Origin: Blastocystis hominis
Lineage: Eukaryota > Sar > Bigyra > Opalinata > Blastocystidae
DNA length: 64,000 nucleotides
NCBI RefSeq assembly: GCF_000151665.1
Contig: NW_013171827.1
Location: 1,013,066 to 1,077,065, forward strand
Direction: 5' to 3'
The notes under the pieces are model-generated. The model was given only the letters and a program-made list of their open reading frames with translations. It did no database searches and had not been told where the DNA came from. Shown in pieces: positions 52,553 to 64,000 of the stretch (position 1 is its first letter; every line of letters begins with the position of its first letter). The position numbers were made by a program, and so were the translations under genes.

Positions 52553-53616
52553 TTAATCCTTCTTCATCGCGCGCTTCTTCAAAGCTCGCTTGCGAATATC
52601 CATATGATGCATCATCATGAACATCTGCAGCACCGGGTACGGCAGACTATGATACAGGAAGTGCTGCAGCTGATGTCCCAAGTACGGCACCACCGTCGTG
52701 GGGCCGCGGCCGATCTTCTCCAGCGAAGCCTCCGCGTACACGTCCGCAGGAGGACACATCAGCGACGCGTGACGGATCTTGCTGAGCTTGGACGGCACGA
52801 AGTACGGCGCATGGCACTACCACTCATCCACGCTTCGCAGACCTACCTCCACCACGATGTGCTTGTTCTTCAATTCCGTCGCCAGAGAGCGCGAGAACAG
52901 ATCCACGAAGCCCTTCGACGCCGAGTAGATGTCGTACAGCGGGTCTCCGCAGGCCATGATTCCGGCGGCAGAGCTGACGTTCACGATGGCGCCACGCTTG
53001 CGCTCGATCATGCCGGGCACGCACATCTTGGTCACCATCGCGGTCACTTCGCAGTTCAGATGGATGATCGTGCGGAGACGGTCCTCAGGAAGCTCGGTGA
53101 GGAACATGGCGTACTCGTACGAGATGCCCACGTTGTTCACCAGAATGCCGATAGGAATCTTCTCGAAAATGGGAACCAGCACTTGCTTCAGCTCCTCCGT
53201 GCTCTGGCTCATATCGAAGCACACCGTGCGAACGTCCACATGGTACTTCTCCTTGATCTCCTTCTCACAGTTATCCAGCTTCTCCTGGGAGCGTCCCACG
53301 AGAACGACGTTGATCTTGCGAGCAGCCAGACGCTTGGCATATCCGAGACCAATGCCATCCGTAGCTCCAGTCACCATAGCCCACTCTCCGTAGCATCTCT
53401 TCAAGTTCTTTCCGGGAAGGAGGTAGTAGACAAGGACTAACAGTCAAAGAGGGATCAAGAACAAGTACACTTTACGAAACGGAAAACCTGATATACTAAA
53501 TAGAGAAGGAAAAGGAAGGCTCCAATACGAACGAATCTATGCGTCAGCAATGGCACAGGCACCCACTCCTTCGGTAAATATTGATCAACGATGCGATCCA
53601 CCTTGTCGAGCAACAT
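52553..53616 (-). CDS. KAR: Very-long-chain 3-ketoacyl-CoA reductase (HSD17B12/IFA38-like SDR)
   Basis: Three exons (introns 32 and 30 nt) encode 333 residues with an encoded TAA. An N-terminal hydrophobic segment (FVRIGAFLFLLYLVYQVF) anchors it to the ER. The Rossmann fold has TGATDGIG, NNVG and the catalytic IVNVSSAAG...YDIYSASKGF (Ser, Tyr and Lys). The end is a basic KKRAMKKD, a dilysine-type ER-retention signal. The enzyme performs the second step of fatty-acid elongation, reducing 3-ketoacyl-CoA with NADPH. Other SDR17beta roles are possible. Confidence 0.85.
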
Positions 53617-53758
53617 GGCAATGTAGAAAATTAAAATGAGAATAAAATGGCGTGCAAATCATGAAAACGTAGTGCTTTTTCAAGATGACAGCATCTATGA
53701 AACTCCCGTTTCCAACAAACATCACTAAGGACTTTCTACTGCTCGAAAACGGACCGGC

Positions 53759-54406
53759 TTATTCCTCATCTTCCTGCTCCTCGGCGACGCACAACTCCTT
53801 CTCAGAGACGTAGATACCATCAAGGAACTTACGGATATCCTTGTTACGAACCAGCACGCACAGATGGATCTGAGAAGCTACAAATCACGACATGCCACAA
53901 AAACAAACCAGAAATAGAAACTGCCTCAATATCATTTCCCTCGAGAATGATCTCATCCTTCTGCGCCTCGGACTTGGTCACGGTCACGCCCTCCTGCATG
54001 TGGATGTGGCGCACACGCTTCTCGCCAAGGAAGTTACGGATCTCCACCTTGGTTCCGTCCTTGTTGATAGCAACGTTGATGGGGAAGTGAGCGTACACGA
54101 AGCGCATCTTGTAGCGGTATCCGTGAGTCACACCGGTGAACATGTTGCGAATGTGAGAGCAGATGGTTCTCACAACAGAGATGTTCTTGTGAAGTCCGAA
54201 CCAGAGATCCACGTACACTCTGTTTCCTTCCTTGCGGATGTCCACAAACTGGTGAGAGAAGTCACGGTGCAGCGTACCACGAGGTCCCTTCACGATCACT
54301 CGTCGATTCTTGACGAGCACGGTCACTAGCACGTTAGAAGAAACAGAGTAACCAAAATACCTCCTTCGGGAATTTCAACGTGATTAGTAGAAAGAGTTAT
54401 CTTCAT
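53759..54406 (-). CDS. RPL9: 60S ribosomal protein uL6 (RPL9)
   Basis: Three exons (introns 35 and 31 nt) encode 193 residues. MKITLSTNHVEIPEGV is the standard start, then VIVKGPRGTLHRDFSHQFVDI, TICSHIRNMFTGVTHGYRYKMRFVYAHFPINV and RNFLGEKRVRHIHM. The end is RNKDIRKFLDGIYVSEKE followed by an acidic tail. It binds the large-subunit rRNA near the sarcin-ricin loop. TAA is encoded. Confidence 0.95.
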
Positions 54407-54568
54407 GACTAAGACGTGAGCAATCGAAAGTAGAGTCTAAGCTATTTCTTTAGGGCATTTCACGATAGAATCGGAGTCGTAAAAATAACAGGTGTGATTT
54501 GAATTCCAGATTCCGGAGTGATCCATTGTTGTGATTATTGAAACTAGCATAGATTTGAGTCTCTACAA

Positions 54569-55305
54569 TGGTTACTTGTGCTCATCATAGAAACTGTAGG
54601 TTGTGGTTGCAAAGAAAATCGATTTTGACAAACTGGAGGAGTTCTAGGTAACGCACGCTCCTCTGAAATGAACTGCGGTTTCTAAACATCCTATAGATCG
54701 TTTGACTTTCAGTACTCCTCGTCGCCCCTTCGAGCGCGAGCGTCTGGACCAGGAGCTCCGTATTTGCGGAGAGTTCGGTCTGCGCTGCAAGCGTGAGATC
54801 TGGCGTGTGCAGCTGGTCCTCGCCAAGATCCGCAAGGTATTATTTCGTGCATATTTCTAATGCGAAGGCTGCTCGTGAATTGCTGACTCTTCCTGAGGAT
54901 GATCCTCGCAGAATCTTCCAGGGAGCTGCCATCATTCGCCGCATGGCTCGTCTGGGACTCGTCTCTGAGGAGGAGATGAAGCTCGATATGATTCTGGAGC
55001 TGTCGACTTCCAAGCTGATGGACCGCAGACTGCAGACCCGTGTGTTCAAGCTGGGCCTTGCCAAGTCGATTCACCACGCTCGTGTGCTGATCAAGCAGCG
55101 CCACATCCGTGTTGGCCAGCAGGTGGTGAACGCTCCTTCGTTCATGGTTCATGTGGATTCGGAGAAGCACATCCAGTTCGCTGAGAACTCTCCTTATGGA
55201 GGCGGTCGTCCTGTAAGAAGCTTTGTGTGAGGGCGAATTGCTAATGTGTAGGGACGTGTGGCCAGAAAGCACCACAAGAACGATAAGGCGGAGGCTGAGG
55301 AATAA
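54569..55305 (+). CDS. RPS9: 40S ribosomal protein uS4 (RPS9)
   Basis: Four exons (introns 100, 31 and 39 nt) encode 188 residues, close to the usual ~190. [31 protein letters not shown], the S4 domain ([36 protein letters not shown]) and [17 protein letters not shown] are all present. It binds 18S rRNA near the decoding centre. The first exon is short (MVTCAHHRN) and its 100-nt intron (54597-54696) is the longest non-repeat intron seen in a small gene. TAA is encoded and a TGTTTGTT box follows at 55340-55347. Confidence 0.9.
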
Positions 55306-55339
55306 GAGGTGAATCGAAGCTGTAGAGCTCACATTGTGT

Positions 55340-55347
55340 TGTTTGTT
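55340..55347 (+). terminator. TGTTTGTT 3'-end box of RPS9
   Basis: Four bases (GTGT) after T55335, and only 15 bp before the ATG of the next gene. Confidence 0.7.
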
Positions 55348-55362
55348 AGAATCTATTTGAAG

Positions 55363-58300
55363 ATGGACTATCGGGATATGTTAGTTCACAGCTGTGATCA
55401 GCTTTTCAATTCGCGCATTGCGATGCGGAAGAAGGCTGCTGATGCCATCATGGAGTGGTTTCTTGTTTATCTTGATTACTTCGCAGAGTGCTGAATGATC
55501 ATGAGAGAAGAAAGCTGATTATTCAAATGGAATTGCTATTTCCACAGAAGTCCTATATTCTTGAAATTCTGGATCGGCTAAGGGATCTTATTCTTAACGA
55601 AAAATTCCGAGCAAGTAAATCGTCGGATATTTCCCCGGTTCAACTGTTGTTCAGCTTTACGTTGCTACTTTCGGAAAACGATTATCTTCTTCAGAAGTAC
55701 TGCAACCATATTATCGAGATTGTACACAAACAGATCAACACAACTCTAAAACAATCATCAACTCTCGTTAGCTATTCATTAAGCACCTGTATCAAGGTAT
55801 TTTCCGTAGGGTCCGATATGTGCGTTCTATTCTAGTGTCGTGATTGTTATTCTGTGTTGCAATTATCATCGTTAAACAAACTAATCACTTCTCTTGTGAA
55901 CTATGTTCTTTCGTCGAGTGAAGGCGAGGAGTCTACTTCACTCGAAGTCTCCCTCGCGCTACAATGTATTCGTGAATACTGGATGATCGTTCCTGACTAT
56001 GTGAATCAGAAAGGTATGCACTTGTTCATGATTGTTTTTATGTCTTTTTATAGATTTCGAGGTCATTCTCTCTGAGTTTTTCTCGCTAATCAACAACCCC
56101 AAATGTCTTCCGATTTCCGAACGCTCCGGTTTTCTTTCCCTACTCGCTCCTTTCAAGTCTTCCTTCCCTCACGAAACGGAAGTCGGCATCCAAAACAATG
56201 GACACCAGATCGTCAAGTAAATCACTGCTTCATTATCGTTTATTTAGACTTCTGAAGGATCTTTTCTTGATCGGAAGAGTGGACACGAACTTTTTGACAA
56301 CGCTGGAAGCGCTTTGCTTTTCAACGCAACTCACCGAAAAAGCAGATTCTCTGAAGGCATTCGCAAAAGAGGTCTCGCAACTCATTCAAATCGTGATTAC
56401 TGGAGTATACACCGTATCAGACTTGCAATTCCTCGATTCATTATAGGCAAGACAGAATCATTTCTTCCCTCTCATGAACTCTCCGATGATTCAAACGCTC
56501 GTTCGTTATGTCAAGCAACTTGGAGACGAATCGATCCGTAAGTCTGTCGAGGAAGAAGCAAAAAAGGTATTCATTTGAACGATCGTAAAGCGTAGAGAAT
56601 CCAAAACATTATCACAACTTCACGAGCAACATTTCAGCTTTCCGAAGCCTTGCAAACAGCGAATTTGCTTCACTTTGCAGCAGAACTCTGCCCTTTCTCT
56701 CAAATCAATTTGCTGCTTTCACTTCTCGAAAACTCCGTCGTCCAATCCTACATTTTCCTTTTCTCTGGCGTGCTTCATCTCTTACGAACATCACTTCAGC
56801 TGATTCACGAAGAGAAGGCAGTCGCGATCGCAGTTTCATTTCTCACAAAGCCGTTGCCAGTGTGAATCGTTCGATGGAGTGACGGATAGATGGATCTTTA
56901 TTGTTCTTCAAGTGTGAATCAAGAGATCAATGCGTTGCTGGACGATTTGATCGAACAGCGAAAAGATTTGTTTACGAGAAAGTGGATCACACTCTCCGAT
57001 TCTGACCAAATCGCGATCTTAACACACTGCTTACTCAATTCGGAGGAGTATTCGTCAGAATCGCTTCACAACAAAATCCACACGCTCCTCTATCATCGCA
57101 CATTGCTTTCTGACCCCTTCCAATTCTGGGATCAAGCAAGTCATTCTTTAGTGGATCGCATAATTCACTTGCTTCACAAACCGGCACAGCACGCAAACCT
57201 CACTACAGTTCAGCCATTACAAGAGAGAGTTTCGTTGCATGGAGTGTTAGAAGCGATCATGCTGATGATTCGGCAATTCACCAAAGCGAACTACTCCACA
57301 AACGACTTTTTTGTAATCGAGATTCCCGCGGATTCTTCCACGCATCCATACTTTACTGTGTTTGCGCGATATCTTCATCCGCAGTTGAAAACTGAAATAC
57401 AGTCCACTCTGGCAGAACTGTGCGAGGGAGACGTTCCCGAGAGCTGCCTACTGCGAATTAGCCACTGCCTATCTCTGTGGGATTTCATTCTTCAGTGCTA
57501 TCAAATCGAAATTCGAGATTCAACGGCTTCGACATGCACAGATCTTCTCTCTGACTGCAAATTGTTTGTTCAAATGCTGAAGCGCTCCGACCTCCACTCC
57601 AAAAATGCAGGACTGCTCTGGGCAGCCGTGGCTCGCTTTGTTGTCTCAGTGATCCGTTCCATTTCCAATGCGCAGCAAGTGGTTCAGCCACTGCTCGACT
57701 TTTTTGGCATAATTCTAAATCGAATGATGGACTCTCCTCATTTCTTCTTATTTGATATTCCAAATATTGACGAGGCCTTTCGTTATGACTTGCCCACATC
57801 GATTAAAAACAATGATGATGTGATGAAAGAGCTTCTGACGTTTGATTGGGTTCGATTGCTCCTCAAAGAAATGCCCACGCATTGGATTAAAAACCTACAA
57901 AGCCAAATCTCGCAATGCATCGAAACGATGCCATTTCGAAGGAATTGTATTCACTCATTACTCTCATTGGCATCTTCTCTGTACGTGTCTGATGAATACA
58001 ATGAAGAAGGAAAGCTTCTCTTATCATTGTTTTTTGGCAACTCGAATGTGTGTTTTCTGGCTATCGGTTGGCTTTCTGAATCATCCAAGCTGAATGATTG
58101 GATCATTGAGAACGCCAATCTTGTGACTGAGACCGTTCTTTCGAAGGAAAATCAAAAGCGTCAAGAGATGAGTGTGGCTAGGGCTATCTGCCAGTTGGCT
58201 CATCTTGTGTATTTCCAAAGTGAAAAGAAGGTCCAGATGCAATTTCTTCTTTCTTTGGAAACCTTTGTCATTTACGCGAATAAAGAAATGTCTGCATTCG

Positions 58301-61300
58301 CCATTTCCACACTGCAATTCATTGCTTCGAATCCTTCTTCTCACGATTTATTGGAGTCGTTCACTGCTCGATTTATCAAAAAGGAATGGAACCGGGCAGC
58401 CTCTTCTCCTACTCTTTTATTCCGCTTAGCAATTCTTGTGTCGCAGTCTATTCCCTCCTTTGCTTCCTTTGCCATCGCTTGCAAGTTGTCTGGTGGACTT
58501 GGGGAAATTGGAACAGCACTGATGATGAATGGATCGATCCTGGTAGGATCAACCCTGCTGTAATCGTTTTCCGTGAGGTGATACTGAATAGGTATTGTCT
58601 TCCATTTTCTGAGTTGCCTGCATCGCTTAATGAGGATTCTGCCAATCAAGATTCTCTGCTGCGCCAATGCTGCTGTGCTGGAATCTTGTACAATATTCTT
58701 TGTCAGGTAGCGCCTTCAATACACTGTTCTCTAATTCGTTAGGAGGAGAACTCCTTGAAAACGCTTTTGTCGCAGTTTGCTCGTTTCTTAAAGACATGCT
58801 CTTTGCCTATTCTTTCGTACTCGGAAGATTTGGAGACCTATCCAATCGTTCTTGCTCTGGAGAAACTGTGCGATGCATTCGATGAATCGGCGCAAAGAAT
58901 GATCGTTCCACTCCTCGGAATCATCTATGCAGAACGATGTATTACGGTTGGGTCATTGGATCTTTCGCAATGCAATGAATCCATTCAAAGCACATTACTG
59001 GATAGTCTCACCGTATCATGCAGTCATTGCTTCCATTTGACTTTTAGGCATTCAAAACGTATCACAACGATGCGATTGTCTACGACGTTTTGCAGTTGAG
59101 TTTTTGCATTCAATCATCCAAGACTTGCTTGGAGCAATGCATCACCACCATTCTTCAAGGAAACAACTCTTTGCTGAGACCCGTTATGCTTCTCGATGTC
59201 ATTGAAACGAACTTGGTGATTTGTAATAACTCAAAATACAACGATCAGGTTCTTTATGTGCTTTCTCTCCTAATGAACTATTGCGTTTTCTATTGTTCAA
59301 TTAGTTTATCTCTAGAAGCCTTTGTTTTCTTGTCTATTAGTAAATCATCGACTGCTTCCCTTTCTTCAAAGCTGCAAAGCATTTTCTCTTCTCGTCACAC
59401 TCTGTACGATTTGATTTCTCGTTACTAAGCAGTGAATCTGGAGGAATCGATGTGGGGCAATGGAACTACACTTCCAGATATCTTTGATTTCTTCCTTGAA
59501 TTCCAGCAGACTCTGAGCGATTCAGAGAATAACCAGGAGCTGCGCGAATTACTTACAGATTCCAACAGTCCTTCCATCAAACTGATCAACTCCTTCTTCA
59601 CAAATCCGATGGAAATGCTGCTAACAATTCTGACAGATCATCCCACACATTCCATTCTCCCGATTTCTGATTTCATTCAAACCATCCCAAACTCTTTCTC
59701 CATTTCTCCACCCCTTCTCTCCAAATCATTGTCCGCTATTTACCATTTCCTTTCAGAGAACAAATTGGATGGGATCAACTACGAATCTTTGTTTTCCCTT
59801 TTCCTTCGAGTACCTTTCATGTAGCTTCTTTCATGTAGCTTCTTTCACTTGATTCTTCGATTCTCGATGCTCCTTACAATGATTCCGCTTCAACTTTCAC
59901 TCACTCTGCGCTTCATAAGCATCTTCTCTCTCTCCATTTATGGCTGGTCGAAGGACTTTTCTCGCAAGAAGCGTTGTGGAAAGAGCATCTCATCCTTCTG
60001 AATAACCTGTTCAGTTCCTATCCTCAACTACTGAGTATCGAAACATTCGAAGGAATGCCTTGGCTTCACTCCCTGTGCAAGCAGCCAAAACAGGATCCAA
60101 ACCCTTCTAATAGTAATCATAATTCTGCTGATTTCACCTCAGTGGTGATGGAGCGATGCGATACGATCAAGCCGAAAACCATCGCAGACCCATTGTCTCT
60201 TGATGGAGTGATTATGGATTTGGCGACATGCTGCAAAGACCAGTTTTTCACGCGACAGATCCTTCCTTACATTTCCGCGCACCACTTTACATCTTCTTTG
60301 CCCGATCAACGTAGTTCGCTGGAGATCCTCACCTTACTCCTCTACGACGCGATCCAATGCAACAAAGAACAGACAGGTGTCGTATTAACGCGCGCTCTTT
60401 CTGATTCGAGTGCATTTGTTAAAAAGCAGTGCTTATTCGCTCTGAATGGACTGCGAGATCTCATTATCGAAGATCACATGAAGTCTGCAGGAGTGTTCGC
60501 CACTTTCAAAAACGATTCTTTTCGCTCCATCACTTCCACTACAGAAGAATCGCAAGTGTTGTTTTCATTCCACGCCCCCAGCAGTTGGAAATCACCGTTC
60601 GATATTGTTCTCGAACGTCTTCACATCTCTCTCGAATTGCTCTTGAAAGCGACTTCCGATCTGCGATTACCACTCACCAGCCTGTTGTGGGTCCATTCGT
60701 GCACCTTGCCTCAAATATCTTCGTATCGAATTAGTAGCTGGAATACGATTATCAATTACAACTCTTTGGTTTCCAACAACAGCAACAACAACAACAACGA
60801 CGACGACGACGATTCGTTTGAGGATAAGCGAATGCGGCGCGGAGATACGGTTGTTTGTAACGCGCTGCAGCCCTCGGATATTTTCCGGTTGAATGAGAAG
60901 ATCGTGAACGACTATCTCGCTGTAAACAATCCACATGCAGCCATGGCGATCACACGAAGTGGCCAAGTGGGACAACAGCTCTTGATTCAATGCCTAACGA
61001 ACTATCAAGGATTCACAAACACACTCCAAACGTTTCTCTCTCATTGAGTGAATGCTTATTCATAGCTTTTCTGCGTATTCCGCCTTGTTTTCAAATCAGC
61101 AAATCACGTCTGCGGCCATGAAGGCGCTCGGGATTCAGGACGAAGAAGCCTGGATTTGCTGGCCGTGGCGTCAAATGACCGAGTGGAAGGGAAGTCAAGA
61201 GCTGGAGAAAACGCTGGAGCCTTCTCTTGAGGGATTGCTACTGCGCATGGAGATGGAATATCGAAACCCGCTGAATTCGTGGGAGGACGTGATGAATGAG

Positions 61301-64000
61301 GAGTGGATGCGAGAATGCAAGCTAACAATCGCCAAGCGGAGCAATGACTTCTTTTTGTGTGAAAGTGCGAGCTGGATAGGCATCGATTGACCCATAGAGA
61401 TCCACGAATGGAGTCAGTTCACTTCGGATCTTGGCTTTTACTTCTTTATAAATAAGTTCATGAAAAACAGACAAGCGGAAGCCGCTTCGTTCGAACAGCA
61501 ATCGTTTGTGGTGAACGTAAAACTCTTGGACATTTTGCGTGGATCGACCACAACGCAATCGGTCCAAAGCGTTCTAGAGAGTGTCCTTTCTCACATCACA
61601 ACGCTTTCAAAATACGAGTCGACCCATGAAAACGAAATTCGTCACAGATATCTCGATATCTCTCGATATCAGCTTGAGATCTTGCGCTCCTCGCTCATCG
61701 ACTGTTCCCATCCGATTATGATTTCGGCGGATCATCGCTCAATGATGCTTCTAGAAACAGCCAAAGTGCTTTTTCAGCAGGGATTTCGAACTCTGGCAGT
61801 GAATACGATTCGGGAAGCCGATCAATCTGCCTCCTCTTCGCTTCTTTCTATGACTTGCAGACTTGAAGAGCTGCTACTGACATCTGCGAACGAGGACGAA
61901 AGCAAACGACTCACCTCTGTAAAAGTGATGATTAGCATTTTAGAAAATGGAAACTCAACGGAGGAAGAAACGCAAATGTTAAGCAATTCCGTTACCACAA
62001 CGCAGGACGCATTGGCTCCTGCTCTTCTCTCCCTTTGTTTACAAAGTCGTTGATGTTTCTTACGATAAGCACATAGAGCGGTCGTTTACTTCGATCGCCT
62101 TCCTCGCGTATGATCTGTACAAGCGATTGGATCAATACTTGGAAGGAGCAGAATACTCCACAATGCAGGATACGATGGTTCATTATGTTTTCCCTCATTC
62201 AACCTTTAGAATAAGCTCAAGCAGGAGATCATTTCGCTGGAAAGAGCGTTCAATAAAGCGTACAAATGCAATGTGTCTGCGATCTAGATCGAAAAAGGAG
62301 AAAGAAGCGCTGTATCCACAACTCAATGCGAAAAAGATTATGCTGAAGGATTTTGAAACTGGACCCAACTCTCCGGAACGCATCGATCAGCGATACACGA
62401 CCTATCGAGACTTAACTCTACAGTTACTCCTTCAGGGAATTCTTGAAGGCGAGGAAATGTCAAAGAAGAGCGTATATTCGTTCGTTAGCTTGTGGTTCGA
62501 GAATTTGGAAGACGAGTATTTTTATTTATCGAGTGAGAATCACATTCAGGCAATCGGTGGAAACGATCGTGCAATCTATTTTGCCGAGATGTCCTCTGCA
62601 AGTGTTCGTTCCATTGGCTCACCAAGTAAGTTGTGAATCATGTCATTTATGGAAAGCTTGTGAGTCGGATCGGAACACAGAACCGAGAGCTTCTTTCTCT
62701 GATCATCCGACTCGTTCAGCAATATCCCTTCCATGTGATTCCATTCGTTTGTGATGCGGATTGTTTCGACTGTAGATACTTCCGATTTACTTCTCGGAAG
62801 CTTCCAGTCCCTCGATGCGAGCATCGCAAGCGAGAACCCTTCTCCACAACGTAAACAGCGGAACGATCACGATCGTAAAACGCTACGAAGCGCTCTTCAA
62901 CGCATACTGCATCTTAATGTCAAAGGATTACAAGAAGGGAGAATCCCAAATACTCCCTTCTCACTTCACTTCGCACACCAATCTCCAACTCTGGTCTTCG
63001 ATTCCAGTGCTCACAGCGACGCTTCCGATTCTCGCGATGGACGCCTTGACACAAAGCTCAATTCCTTATATTGGCAATTTCGGATCTTCGTTTTCTGTGA
63101 TGGCGACTGGCATTACAGCGCCTCGAAAGATGAGTTGCTTCTCAGTGCAGGGAGATGAGTACATTCAAGTGATCAAACGAGACGAAATCCGATCGGACTG
63201 TGTGGTTCAGCAGCTGTTCGACCTGCTCAACCAGCTTCTGCGCGAGGTTCAGAATGATCCCAAGCTCGTATCGAAGAAAGTCGACCAGATTCTTCTTCGC
63301 ACGTATAAAGTCGTCAGCATCACTTCCGATATTGGAGTTTTGGAATATGTCAGACACTCTCTAACCATTCGAGATTATTTGGTTGATGACTCGTTGTGTC
63401 TGATGTTGTTTTTGATCCGTAGGCAGAGCACGAAGAAGCGATCTGCACATCGTCGTTATCATCCGGGAGAGATCGAAAATGGAACGATTCTGAAGAAGTT
63501 CGAGAAGATCGGGAAGCAGGACAAGCAGCAACGTCTCGAGCTTTACCAGTCGATCACGAAACAGTTCACTCCGGTGTTCCACTACTTCTTTCTGGAGCGA
63601 TTTGTGCATCCAGAATTGTGGTACCACAACATCCAAAACTTCATTTCCACGCTCAGCATTAACAGCATCATTGGGTATATAGTGGGATTGGGAGATCGCC
63701 ATTTGCGGAACATCATGATTGACCAGAAGACCGGCCAGCTCATTCATATCGACTTCGGGATTCTGTTCGAAAAGGGAAGACTGCTGAGCGTTCCGGAGAC
63801 GGTTCCCTTCCGCCTGACGCGTGAGTTTGTGGATTGTTTGGGCATGGAGGGCGTGGATGGTTTGCTGCGGCAGCAAATGGAGTTCTGTATGGATTTGATA
63901 TGCAAGAACAAGGAGCTGATTCTCACGATTCTGCGCGTTTTCCTGCACGATCCGCTGAATCTGTGGAAGGTGCAGCCGAATCGATACGAAAACCGAATGG
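55363..64000 (+). CDS. ATM: ATM/TEL1-family PI3K-related kinase, truncated at window edge
   Basis: A many-exon gene of over 2600 codons in the window. Its C-terminus lies beyond 64000. It begins MDYRDMLVHSCDQLFNSRIAMRKKAADAIMEV, like the TAN region at ATM N-termini, followed by long HEAT solenoid and FAT regions (about 61.4-62.6 kb). The kinase domain includes a nucleotide loop with GITAPRKMSCFSVQGDEYIQVIKRDEIRSDCVVQQLF and catalytic IVGLGDRHLRNIMID. It continues LIHIDFGILFEKGRLLSVPETVPFRLTREFVDCLGMEGVDG. These match ATM better than ATR or mTOR. ATM signals DNA double-strand breaks. Exon joins between 58.5 and 59.9 kb and 61.0 and 63.2 kb were not all resolved. The FATC tail is not visible. 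Confidence 0.8.

Overview
The window is nuclear DNA of a compact microbial eukaryote, most likely the stramenopile gut parasite Blastocystis. The main clues are introns of about 28-36 nt in nearly every gene, and a conserved TGTTTGTT box just past the 3' ends of genes. In addition, 11 of the roughly 30 well-supported genes have no stop codon in the DNA. Their reading frame ends on a T that becomes UAA only after cleavage and poly(A) addition. Both the box and this kind of termination are established for Blastocystis. The species call is inference: no rRNA or mitochondrial marker is present.

Layout, left to right. 1-11.7 kb: a Golgi SNARE (Gos1-like), VPS36 (ESCRT-II), a thioredoxin-fold ER membrane protein without active-site cysteines, a FYVE/F-box/armadillo protein, GPI transamidase subunit GAA1, inositol monophosphatase and a C2H2 zinc-finger protein. 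11.7-20 kb: a stealth-family GlcNAc-1-phosphotransferase (GNPTAB-like), an uncertain small ORF and a 1238-residue TPR/HAT-type protein. 20-30 kb: a tail-anchored CH-domain coiled-coil protein, RAD23, a PPR-like protein, tRNA thiolation factor CTU2, decapping enzyme DCP2 and a TRF4-like nucleotidyltransferase. 30-44.8 kb: an unrecognised 1256-residue helical protein, a kelch protein, a PP2A B56 subunit, TMEM161, a CaMKK-like kinase and kanadaptin (SLC4A1AP). 44.8-64 kb: a C2 protein, a large unrecognised polytopic membrane protein, a glycosyltransferase, two unknown genes, a 3-ketoacyl-CoA reductase, ribosomal proteins uL6 and uS4, and an ATM/TEL1 kinase that runs off the right edge.

The gene content is housekeeping: membrane traffic, GPI and lysosomal-type modification, RNA turnover, translation and DNA-damage signalling. 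No operon-like functional cluster was seen. What stands out is the organisation. Head-to-head genes start 14-330 bp apart. Several tail-to-tail pairs share one near-palindromic double terminator, and in five pairs both partners depend on it for their stop codon. The exon models were checked by arithmetic: after removing the introns, genes with encoded stops give lengths divisible by 3, and poly(A)-stop genes give 3n+1. GNPTAB, ATM and the uncertain small ORFs were not fully summed.
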